Source of the DNA: Synanceia verrucosa
Lineage: Eukaryota; Chordata; Actinopteri; Perciformes; Synanceiidae
Length of the DNA: 64,000 nucleotides
NCBI GenBank assembly: GCA_029721515.1
Contig: CM056550.1
Location: forward strand, 31,211,119 to 31,275,118
Direction: 5' to 3'
The translations under genes and the position numbers were made by a program. The notes beneath the pieces were generated by a model, which ran no database searches, was not told the origin of the DNA, and saw nothing but the letters and a program-made list of their open reading frames with translations. Positions 1-11,900 of the stretch are shown here, in pieces (within the stretch, counting starts at the first letter, position 1; every line of letters starts with the position of its first letter).

Positions 1-140
1 ATGTCAAATAGGACATAAAGTATTATGTGACCAGCTGCATTTTTTGTTGTGTTCATTGTATTATACGTTTAGTGGTACCAGATATTAGAATGAACAAGAA
101 ATTGAAGAAAACAAGGGTGGTCTAATAATTTTTTCCATGA

Positions 141-143
<3 letters not shown>
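1..143 (-). mobile_element. Tc1-like element (family A), terminal fragment cut by window edge
   Basis: The first 143 bases are the reverse complement of the start of the complete family A element at 27,510. The match includes the CAGTCATGG terminus, here read as CCATGACTG ending at 143, followed by TA. The element body extends off the left edge of the window. It sits immediately 3' of the last polycystin exons that can be recognised, so it lies in an intron or the 3' part of that gene. Only the terminal inverted repeat and subterminal region are visible, with no coding sequence. Confidence 0.85.

Positions 144-180
<37 letters not shown>
144..180. repeat. (TA)n microsatellite
   Basis: A pure TA run adjoins the end of the Tc1-like fragment. 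Tc1 elements insert at TA and duplicate it. The family A element at 27,510 also lies in TA-rich microsatellite. Confidence 0.85.
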
Positions 181-182
<2 letters not shown>

Positions 183-765
183 TGTTGAAGTGTGATGAGC
201 AGATTGTCCTGCAAGACAAATACAGCAAAAGCAGACTTGTCAGAAAGCCAGACACTGTCCATGCTGCAGCAAGCACCAGGTGAGACATTAGACTTAGACT
301 CTCCACTTTAGGATAAACTGTTTCCCGTTTGTCCATAATTTTTATGATTCAATTAAACCACGGGCTCCTTTTTATTGTCACTGAATTGAAAATCTTGTTG
401 CAGCCAGATTTTGAAGTACGATTTCTCTCTTGTGAGAAGGTAAAAGTATGATATTAAGTAAGAAGTCTACTTGAAACTGACGTTCTCTCACGTGTTGCTG
501 ACCTTCCCCAGGAGACTAGAAAGCCAAAGTGCTCTGCTGCCCCTGCAGACACTCCTAAGAAGAGGAAGTGCTCCTCTGAGGTCTAATAGCAATCCAAATG
601 CTGTCAGGAATAATTTTTCTTTGGGAGGAATGATACAAATACTGTATATGTACCGGTGCATGGATAAATGTAGTAATGACAACAAGGGGATAAGTGAAGC
701 ACTGACCATGATTTTTTAGCTGTAGGTTATCAAACTACATTTAACAATGGATCTTAATCTCTTAC

Positions 766-3700
766 CTTGGAAACACAGAAAGTGGCCTGGGACAGGAAAC
801 AGAGTTGCAGGATAGCTGTTGCCAGGGACAACAAGACCAGGAAAAGCTGGAACCAGTGTCTGCATTGCCACAGATACTGGGCACGCTCAGTAGCCATGGC
901 CCACAGCTCTCCGAACATGATGAGGAGAGCAGAGATGAGAAGCAGCACCTGCAGTACAAAGCAAGTGGATTTTTAGCACTGAAAATACGTTGAATCTTCT
1001 GCTTAAGATAAGATGAAAAATGTCTATCTATCTATAATCTATCCCAAAGGACATTGTTGTGCAACAGATGCAATGCACAGTGGGGAAAAAAAACAGATTC
1101 AGGATGTACAATAAGAATAGGTATTGTGCCTAATTTCTGTTCTTTATGTGTTATAAGGGATTACAGCTTTTGTTACCGCGAGTGCCACCTGCAGCTCCAG
1201 TCCAGAGGAGAATGACGGGATGAGGAGTGGATAGATGGAGAGACAGGGGGTGACTCTGAGTGTCTGAGCCCACTGCAGCTGCATGGACACACACACAAAT
1301 AAACCAGACTCTCTGTGGTAGTGTGTGAAGTCGATAGAAAGACTTTTAAACCTGGGATGAAAAAAATAAAGTAATTGAAGTTAATGTCAACTGAATATGG
1401 TAACAAATAATTTAATATACTGTATATTTATACTCATGTTTGTCTAGATCAGTAAATGGAGGGTTAAGAGGATGCAAACAATGAAGATTCAGTATCCCAT
1501 GCAAAATCATGTAGATCATGTATTATCTTATTTTTCTATTTGCTCCCAGAGGAAGAAACAGTTGCATTGTTTTTTTTATGACAAGTTAACACATTGTGTG
1601 TTAACAAATTAACACCGAAACAACACTCAAATGCAATCCACCTTGTTGTAACCGATGCACTTACAGTTTCTGGCTCCAGTCAGCCATGTGCAGGTCATCC
1701 AAGAGCTTGTGTGTTGTCCCACTGCTGTTTCCCAGAGATACACTTGCCAGAGGACTGAGAAGACGTGAGTACTGCAGCCGTGGTGAACCAGCCAGGCGCA
1801 GTGTTGGGTTTTGGTGCAGGTGTGGCACCAAGATGTGATAAGTCCACTGCTCTGCATCTGCCCAGCTGGATTCAGAGAAAATAAATATAAATTTAGGACT
1901 GTGTGTGTGCGCGTGTGTGTGTGTGTGTGTGTAGGCCCTTTCCCAATGGGCACTCCCACTGATATGTGGCTTTTGTCTTAAGTGGGAAAAGACACAACAC
2001 TTACTGTCAGGACAAATGACTCTGCAGTAGTCGCAGGTTATTGGCTCAAGCTTCGATCAGCAGTGACAATAAAGTGAAAAATATCATTAAATCTATGCAA
2101 GAACACCAACAGTGCATCTGATGGAACACTCAGAGTGCTTTTCCTGTGTGGCTGCATTGTGCCATGCCATGCTGACAGCAGGAAGCTGTTGGCCTTACTC
2201 TCTGAGTGAGGTGAGGTTCGGGACCCCCAAGGGTGCTGTATGAAGATGACGCCTGACAGCAGAGTGCAGCAGCCTGCCCTGCCTCTGCTCTATGCCGTCC
2301 TGGTAGTTCACCATCAGCACCAGCAACAGCAGTAACAAATGGCACACACAGTGCTGCAGAAAAGAGGCAGAGGATAATTAAGAAAAAGATTCTTCTGGAG
2401 ACAAATTTCCATTTTTTTAAAAATTTTAAATTTAGTTTCATTCTTACCCTCATGAGCAATCGCAGTGCTCGGACTTTGCGTGCCTCCTCTTTAGCGTGCA
2501 GCAGTCCATAGCCACATGGTGGCCGGACTTTCCCACCATGTTCCCCAAACGCCCTCACCACAGTGCTCTCCTGAGCCAGCTGCTCCTCCACCTCTGGATC
2601 CACAGGCCTCCACAGTGCTGTGCAGATCAACGCCTGCACACACACCTGAGAGTAGAACATGAGAGATGAGAAGAAAAGGAATTATCCACCAAAGATCTTG
2701 GAGTTTTTCATTAAATAAACTCACCTTTAGAGGTTCCAGCAGCAGAGCAGAGGCAAGAAAGGCAGAGAGGGCTGACGCAAGCCACATGAGGACCGCTGTT
2801 CTGGACAAGAAGCTGCCATAGAGTGCGACCACAGCCAGGCACGCTCCCAGCATCACAGCCACCAGGGGGTAAATCACACACAATGCCCAGGGAGGGAGCA
2901 GCCAGCTGGGCTTACCTCGAGCTACGCCTGCAAAGGAGGATTTGAGTCAGCAGATATCTTAAACACTGTTCACACCTGGGGCCACTTGCCACCATAAACT
3001 CTTACAGACAAGTCTAAAAAAGCAAGTCTGTTGACTTTAACTTGAGGTAGGAAAGTTAATCACCTCTTCCTCTGGGAGGAAGCTAACTACTAATTCAACT
3101 GTTTGTTGTTGAACTGTAAATATCTTTAATGCTCCTATACTTTTCAAAACTACTTGATGTAGTCCAGTTGGTGTTGCATTGGGCTTTTTTCCTATTCGTT
3201 GTGTCTAATTTCACCCATAAGTCATTATAAGACAGACTATATATAAATGCTTTATGCAACAGGTAAATTTAAAAGTAATGTCAAGTTATATCAAGGTCAG
3301 GAAAAGTTCAGGTTTAAGGTATATTTTCATGGAATTACCATGAACACCAGCAAATAAAAACATTTATTTAATGGGTGCTTTTATCCCCCACTCTAGTACA
3401 GTGAAGCCAGCAGGGCTGTGGGTGTAGTACCTATGCGTGTGGTGGAGGAGGAACGAGTGGAGTCAGGAGAAGGGCTCGGCAGGAAGGTGCTGGCCACCGA
3501 GTCTACAGATAGCACAGAGGGACTCTTGTAGAGTCCTGCACCACAAAAGTTGGGACAGGACTGTGGATCTGGCTTGTGGATCTCTGGACCATAAAGGGAC
3601 TTCTCCTCACTCTCCTCTGACCAGCTGCTGCAGGAGGTGCTCCGGCTGAAAAGCACAAAACAACACTCACAGTAACACATAACGGCATGACATGCAGTAG

Positions 3701-4757
3701 TTGCATGATTCACAGATGCGACCCTTACGTGGCTGAGAGTGAGGACGTGGTCCTTGGAGAATCCCGGCCGCTATCTGAGTTGCTCTTATTTGTATCTGCT
3801 GTGTCCTCTGCTGCTGCTGCTATAGACATCAGCAGATCCTCCTCTGGCAAAAACACAGTGAAAATAGTGAACACACTCTATCTATATATATATTTCTAAA
3901 GCTACCACCCTATGTACAATATATACAATAATATATATAATAATATATTAAAATAATATATACAATAAAGTTAAGTCTAAGTCTATGGTTTTGCTTGAAT
4001 GAAACTATACAATACTATAGTATGGCATGACAACATAGAAATTGATGGCTGGGGGACACACAAGACTTTACATGAAGCTAAAAAATTGAGAATTTCTGAG
4101 TGAATTTCAACAGCTTCTCACCAGACAGAGTCAGGAGTGTTGTCAGATTGTGGTTACACTGCACTACATTGGTTTTCACGGTGGAGACATTTTTGTTAAG
4201 TGTAACAGGGGACTGGTGAAAACTGGAAATGTCTTTTGAAACAGGAAATGTGCGACATGGAGAGGAAAGAGCAGCAGGTAAGATGGGTGAGGCCAGACGG
4301 AGCTGCACCACAGCCTTTTTTCTCCTTAGCTGGCGAGTCGGGCCCAGAGCAGGTGAAGCCTGGGGGAGGATGGGGACTGGGGTCGTCTTGGTGAGGCCTA
4401 TTGGTAGATTGAGGAGGCTGTCGCAGGACGGCCATGTCCCTATGCCCTCCACTTGATATGTCTGGGGTGCCAGGCCAGACACAGCCCAAAAGTCCAGAAT
4501 ACTGGAGTCAAACCCCTTGCTCTCCAGCAGCTACAGGAACCAGAACAACACTTAGTGCGACACGAGGAGAAAAGCAATCATTTGTGTGTGTCCATGTGTG
4601 GTGGTGTGCTCACAGATGAAGGACTGTCCCTAACCGGACCAGACGAGTCTGGCAGAGACTGGAAGGATGGGCCGGAGAGCCCACACTGGCCGAGGTAGAC
4701 GTCCATCTCCACAGAATGGCAAACAGGAGAAGGAGGAAGCGACATATCCACGCTTAC
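766..4757 (-). CDS. pkd1: pkd1-like left copy, exons 30-39: cytoplasmic linker and TM4 onward
   Basis: Exons 4614-4757, 4122-4530, 3729-3843, 3431-3645, 2725-2927, 2448-2645, 2199-2353, 1665-1865, 1177-1351 and 766-948. Exons 30-33 encode the serine-rich cytoplasmic linker between TM3 and TM4. Exon 34 has two hydrophobic segments (LVAVMLGACLAVVALYGSF and a second ending in LLLEPLK). Exon 35 carries the well-conserved GLLHAKEEARKVRAL stretch. Exon 36 has a leucine-rich TM. Exons 37-38 give part of the TOP/polycystin extracellular domain (SIDFTHYHRESGLF). Exon 39 has two more membrane segments. Between exons 37 and 38 about 80 residues expected from human PKD1 are absent; the 313-base intron has no room for the missing exon. 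Everything below about 3,940 lies outside the inverted repeat and has no right-arm counterpart in this window. Confidence 0.82.
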
Positions 4758-5967
4758 CTGGGGTCCACACACACATAAACTGCTGCCTGAGTATTATTGA
4801 GTGTACTTTCAGATAAATGGGAAACACTCACTTGTATTGTTTCCACACTGAGATAAGACTGTTTGACAAACACAGCTTGGTCTAACACATTACTGTAATG
4901 ACCTCTAATCAGCAGCACACTGAGGCACGTGTCACAGTGGATGCACCTTTTTAAATAACACATCGACATGTCAAACTAAGTCATATCAAACTGATTCAGA
5001 TCGAAACAGGCTTAATGTTCACACTCCCGAATCGTCACACTGGACGCTTGGTCAGGATCCCTTTAGCATCATTTTTTATGTGCAGGGGAGTTTGATAGAC
5101 TTCATCATGTAGCAAATTCAAAACAAACTACCAAGTTAGGTTCAGGAAAAGACCATGATTTGGTGTTAAAAATAAGTATGTTACATGAGTTCAAGATATT
5201 ATGTACGTATAGAAGTTAAGCAGAGCAACAATAATTAATCAAGTAGTAACACAACAAACAAATCTCTGATTCCAGCTTCTCAAATGTGAATATTGTCTGG
5301 TTTTCTCTTCTACAACAGTAAACTGAATATGTTTTGAGTTGTGGACAAGACAACACATTTGTGGATGTCATCAACAGTTTTCACTATTTTCTGACATTTT
5401 AGAGACTCAACAGCTATATTGATAATCACGAAAATATCTGTTAGTTGCAGCCTTAAAGTTAAGTATGTTACCTATGTGATGAAATTCAAATAAGTTATCT
5501 CTGTGACAGAAGTTAAATATGTTGCATCAGTTGAAACAAGTAATAAGTCTTTTTTTGTATCACTCAGGACATGAACAGTAATGTTCTGGCTGAAAGTCCT
5601 GTGTTTGCTCGACGTGCAAAAGGCGCTTGAGGGGTATGTGGAGCATCACAGTGTGAGTTGATCGTTCTGTTATATTTGATGAGTTGGGAGTGAGAATGGG
5701 CTGCTTGAGAACAGGGTTTCTTTCAGTAGTAAAATGTATCATGACAACAAAGTCATTGTTTTAAGTTACCTGACTGTGGACTTTTCTGAAGAGGAAACAG
5801 AGGAAACACTGGAGAGGAAACACCAATACAGCAACAGTCATTCCCACGGCAACCGCCTCCATGTTAACCAGCAGCTGTGCTGACACCGGTTCACTTGTGG
5901 CAAAGGGACACAAATCAGTTTCATCTTGTCAACTCTGCACAGTTTATTCACTGAAGGCAAATTTAAC

Positions 5968-5998
<31 letters not shown>

Positions 5999-8900
5999 AA
6001 GATTAATAGATTAATTGATGAATGCCACATATGACACCCTTTGGATGAGCCACAAATACTATAAAACATTTCACTGTATTTATGATTGATAATGCAGTTA
6101 CCTTAACCAGCTACAGTTCATTTCAATTAAATTATATTAGTAATTAAAAGGCCCTAAGAGAGCTGGGATAGGCTCTAAAGGACAGTATCTTTATTAAATG
6201 GAAAATACCACATTATCTAACAGTTATTATATTATTAATTCCCTTAAACCATGCTACCTGTGCTCTGTTGTGCCAACAGCTCCGTACCACAGAGCCCCCA
6301 GTGCCAGGTAGAGGTGCAGCATCAGAGCACTGCATGTAACCCTCTGACCCCTGGTGAAATGGCTGTGGGCCGGTCGTTCCCACAGCGACAGCCACAGGTG
6401 GTGCTCAACCATCCCAAATGTCAGCTGGGAGGTGAAAACCCGTCGAAACTGAGAGAGCTCCTCAGGACCTGGGGAGTTGCCAAAGACACACCACACAGCC
6501 GCTAGATTTATTCAGCAAACTGATGTATGAAGGACAGGTCATTCAGGTGAAAGTGAGTGGACAAGCTTACATGAGGCGAGGACTTCCTTCTCCACAGAGC
6601 CGTTCCTCCGATTCTCCACAGAAAGCCAGTCGTCCAGCAGGAAGAAGAACATGTGGTCTGTCTGGGGGTCCAAAACCACGACATGCTGAACGTACCAGGA
6701 TGGATCCAGACCTACATTTACATAAACAATATCTATCATTATTATGATATGAGGGTCACAGTCAAAACAATACAGATATTTTTAAATATGTATATTTTAC
6801 CTGTGTTATCATGCCAAATGCGAATTTTCCAAACTTCTCCCAGGTTGTCGTCCGTCTCCAAGTGAAACTGGTCCAGGTTGCCACGCTGAAAAGCTCCATC
6901 CCTCTGCAGATGGCGAGAACCGCTCTTGTTCACACCATACAGACTGATGCCAACATGTGCTGTGGTGCCTGATGGGTGCATTAATCATTTCCGTTATACA
7001 TAGTTTGAAGTTCCATTAATTCAAACTTGCTCATACTACTTATATTTTTGTCTTATTTCTATATTGTCTTGTCCTTGGCTGACCTGCTCCTCGCCTCCAG
7101 CCAGTCTTGACCAGCACTCTGTAGTGGTAAAGCCCTGGTCGGCCACACAGAGGAACCTGGCTCAGTCTCAGGCTGTCCAAGTGGTCCAGTTTATAGGCAA
7201 TGAGCCCCACCAGCAGGTGAATCATAACCAGGATGGCACACACAACCCCCACCACCATGTTACGCATGGGACCGCCTGGCTGCACAGATAACACACAGCC
7301 TGTTGATGACAATTCTCTGCCCAGTCCTGACTTTGCATTTGGGGAACAAATTATATTTATTTTTCAAAAAATATGCATTAAATAACAACTGCTTTGTGTT
7401 CTCACATACCGGTGGCAACAGAACAACGGCCCCAGGATGAACAAACAAACTGGCTCCAAACATGGTGAGGTGCTGGGTGAGACAGCGTGCTGCCTGGAGT
7501 GTGCTGCCCTCCAGTGGCTGTATTCCCTCACTGCTCCAACACCTCTTCTCCATACTGTAGTACTGGCACAGAGAGCTGAACACACACACTGACACCTGCA
7601 CAGGACCGCCATCCACCAGAGACGAGGTCAGGGTGACAGAGAGAGGCATGTCTGTCCTGTTCAAATTAAGTCTGGAAGAAAATTCAGTCATCCATTGAGC
7701 TGAATGTGTGATTGGACAGAGCACCAAAATATAAGAAAGGTCTGTGACTCACAGTGGGGACAGGAATATGGTTTCCTCTATGGAGGTGGTCATAGCAGAT
7801 AGAGCTAGAGCCCAGTCTCTCACTAGGGAATCCTGGGATGCATTAGTCCCTGGCACAGTAGAGCTCACTTCTATCTCGACATGTCCCAGACTCACTGGAG
7901 TAGCTCCTAGAAATGCATAATGCAGTTTGAAAACATTCTTTCTAATTTATAATTCATGCAAAAACTCACAGATATACAGTAAGGTTAATTAATAATCATG
8001 TGGGCACTGCATGATCGACCTGAAAGACGGTTCTCTGGAATTATTCCACAGAATTTTTAGACAACCTGAAATGTCTAAAAGTCATGTGTACATCACAACT
8101 TCCCAGAACTGTCATTCATTCATGAAAATGTATTCAAGCTTTAAAGGTATAGTTGGTAATCCTTTTCAAAAGCACATTTTGTTATACTGGGTGAAATGGT
8201 CCTTCCATCCTGAGAGCAGTCAATACATTATGTATTCAGAAAAAGGATGGAAAAGACCACTGTGGCAGCTGTAGAACTGTATAAACTCTGATGAATCCCT
8301 GCCTTTCAGTCTGAATGGAAAGAACCAATCAGATGCCTTCATGTCTCGTCCTGCACGCGCCACCCTCTCCCTCGCATCACGTTTCACTGTTGCCAGAAAT
8401 ATTTTGCACACTCTTCTGCTGGAGCTTACAGGAGGTTTAGAGGAGGTGGCACTTTCATATCTCTCTTGCTAGCTTTCCAAGATTACCAACTATAGCTTTA
8501 ATGCAAAGTCTGGCAATCAGGTTTTTCAGTATAACAGTATAATCAGTATAACAGTGAGTAACTTCAACAGTAATGAATAGAGAAAATTGTGAAAAGATAT
8601 AAAGGCCAATTGGTGATTAACATTATATCAAAGTGCAAAATTTTAATATGTGGAAAAACAGGAGAGGTGCAGAGACAGGGAAATGATCTACTGTACCTTG
8701 GCCCAGGCTGAAGTTGAAGGAGATATATAAACCTGCATTTTCATCCAGTCCATCCACAGCTTTGACTGTGAGGTTCAACCTTCCTTCAGTGGGGAGCGTA
8801 ACAGTGAGACATGTCCCATTTCCACCTTCAGCCACCCTTCCATCTCCACCCCCATTATCCCGCCCCACAGCATGTTTGTTTGGCAGGGTGACCTGTATGG

Positions 8901-11900
8901 CCTGTTCAGGCTCTAGATCCTGGATGGGGATGGGTTGGCCCTGAGGTGTGGTGAGCTCCATGGCAACCAGAGAGGTTGAAATGGGAGGGTCGGCTGCAGT
9001 TAACAATGGGTTGGATCCCAACTGTGCGTCCATATCCATACCAAACAGTACCTGCACCACCTCGGGCTTCTGTCTCTTCAGGTGAGCCGTGAGGGAGGTG
9101 GGGATGAGAAACTGACATCTTTTGAGTTCGGCAGCTGAGTGAGGGCGGTTTTGGTTGGACTGGTGAGTGCAGAGGAGGTTGGAGGGGTCTCCATGGAAAC
9201 CCACTGTGTTGATAAAATTGGTGGAAAGCGAAAGAGGCGCCTCGCCACGAACACGAGAATGCATCAGGGAGCGCATTAGGGCCCCTGCATGAGCCAGTGC
9301 TGATAGGCTGACTGAGGAAGCTGACTGCAGAGTGCTTGAGTAGGCCGGGAGGGAACTGGAAGCACTGACAGACTCCAGCGTGCTGCCTGGAAACAAAGAG
9401 AACAAACAATGATGAGCCACTCTGTGAACTGTCAGCACATGACTGTCACACACGGGTGAGGATGGTGGTTGACCAGCACCTATGATGTTAAGGATGTTAC
9501 TTCCTGTTTCCACAGCTGACAAAACACCAGGACTCATCTGCTCCTCCAAGATGTTGATCATCTTCCCCACAGCTTCCAGAACCTTCTCCTGGCACTTTTC
9601 ACTTACCAATTCACCAGGAACAGCCTTAAAAATTGGAAAATACAGAAGAAGAATTATGAGGTTTTCTTGTGTTTTGGCCTCTTTAAATTTGTACTGTGTG
9701 GAGCCCATATGAGAATGTTCTGTTCAAAATACCTCACCACATTTTTATCAGACTCATCTGACAGGATACTGGTAGCTGACTCTGACTCCAGCACTAGACG
9801 CAAGGTTAGTGAAAATGTTGTATTCATTAATGTTTAATATCTATTAATCATTCAGGCTTTCTTCAGTTTTTTGTCCAGTGGGAAAGGGTCTTGCGTTCAT
9901 CCTGCATTTGTCTCTTCTGAAGTTTTTCCAATATTATCAATCACTTTTCATATTCATATAAGCTCAGAAAGATGAGGAAACATATGAGGCAATTACTTAC
10001 AGTAGACTGAGACAATGCTGAGCTGATCTGATCAACATGCAGCAATGAGGACATGGGAAGAGAGGCCAGAGCTTGGGTCACATTTTCCCGGATCTCTGTT
10101 CTGACAGCAAGCTCCGTGACAGTTTGTCCAGATGGCATCTTTGAACAAGCAAATGAAACTCAGTCACCCACATTCTGAGTGAATGCAAACCTTTGGAGAT
10201 TCTCACATCCACAATATTCATAATTCTCAGTTGCTCTGTTAGAGAGAAAAGTGTCATTTTATGCACTGGCGAATGAGATATGATGCAGACACTCAACCTG
10301 ATTGAGCTGGCTGGTGATGGCAATGGAATAAGGGATGATCTCCTGAGGGTTGCCATGTTGGACTAAAGCCCACAGCTCCGTTTGGCTCTTGTTTCTGAGC
10401 CACTGACTGGTGACTTCATTCCTTGGGGGAGTATTAACTGTCAACATCCTGGAGAATCAGGAAATGAGATTTGGCACAATGTATGATAACGTAAACAATT
10501 TTTCTAAACTTTGACTGTAAAGTAAAGTATAGTGACAGGTGTTGCACATGGCAACAAACAGAATAGTGATGTCTATTTTGACTTGGCTGCATCCCACCCT
10601 GGGAGTTTACCTGTTCAGAGCAATGACCTTTGCCCCCAGATGGTCCTCTACAAGCAGTGTAACTGTGATAACTGACTCGCTGCTCTCTTGACTTCCCTTT
10701 GGGACCAAGCTGCCATATGTTGAACGAGTACCTCTGGGGAGAGGAATGACAAGACAAAAAGACAAACAGCTTAAGCTTAAAATCCAAAGCTAAATGAAGT
10801 ATCTAATATTCACAGATCACTCTTCCTTGTCTAATAACAGCTGCAGGTTGAGGCCTGTATTCACCTGTACAGAGTGAGCAGGGGACACATCAGGCTGATG
10901 GGCTGGCATGGTGCTACCTGGAAGGTATAGATGAGCTGAGATGCCTTGCTTTCATCATCTTGCCAACCTGCCCAAAGGTAGAAGTTAGTGAAACACAGTC
11001 GGCAGACAAATATTTGTGGTTTAGTTTCTGAAAATCTGCTTTGCATCAGTCTTGTATCCCACTTGCTAGAACATGACCATGAATAAATAAGTAACAATCA
11101 CCCTCAATTTTACTTTTGTTTGACCCACCCACCCAGGGGGGATTTTCTCACTGGTTATACTCACCGGGTTTTGTCCAGAAGGTAACCCACAAATTGCAAA
11201 AACTTGTAAAAACCCACTGCCCGTCGACCTATTTACTACGACCCAGTTAGGTTAAGAAAAATCATCATGGTTGGGCTAAAATAAAAATGCCAGCTAAGTA
11301 AATTATGTACAAAAGAAATGTCATATAAGTACTGAAAATAACTACAACAGTCTCCTGGTTAAAAGTCACGTGTTTGCTGGACCCATGTACAGCATGTGAG
11401 TGTTTTTTCCTGCATTTTATTCTACCTCACTAGCTCTGAGTGCAGCATATTTACACAAATGCATTTCCTTCAGTACAAACTACACGCTAAAAGCAAGATT
11501 ATTATGGATTATCATGTGTATCATGTTGCAATCAGCAAGAAAGCAGGATGACCACTTTTTCTCCAGTGAAAATGACAAAGATAATAATTGATGCAAACTA
11601 GATTTAGTAACATGTCTGTTACTACCTGAGCAGTTGTAGGTGACCACTGTCTCCAGCAGATATATATCTGACTCTGGACTGAGATCGCACTGGCCTCCGT
11701 ATGGTGGATTGTTTGGCAGTATTGTCAGGCTGGCGCTGCCCCAGCGCCCTCTGCCAGGCTGGGATACATTTAGAGTGAAGGTGTAACTCTGCGCTGCCTG
11801 CAGGACACCTGAATGCACCACCAAATTGGGAGAGTTTCTCCCTGTGGAGGTGGAGACCTCATTAAGGTCAAACGTCACGCCTGTCTGGTCCTCAGCACTC

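Noticed and set aside
471..719. Frames at 471-719 as a further polycystin exon
   Set aside because: Neither strand shows the expected membrane motif, and no acceptor/donor pair gives a consistent phase with the exon at 766-948.
8011..8274. 87-codon frame 8,011-8,274 and similar short frames in polycystin introns
   Set aside because: It runs into the TTAA-flanked MITE, has no splice context and no family resemblance.
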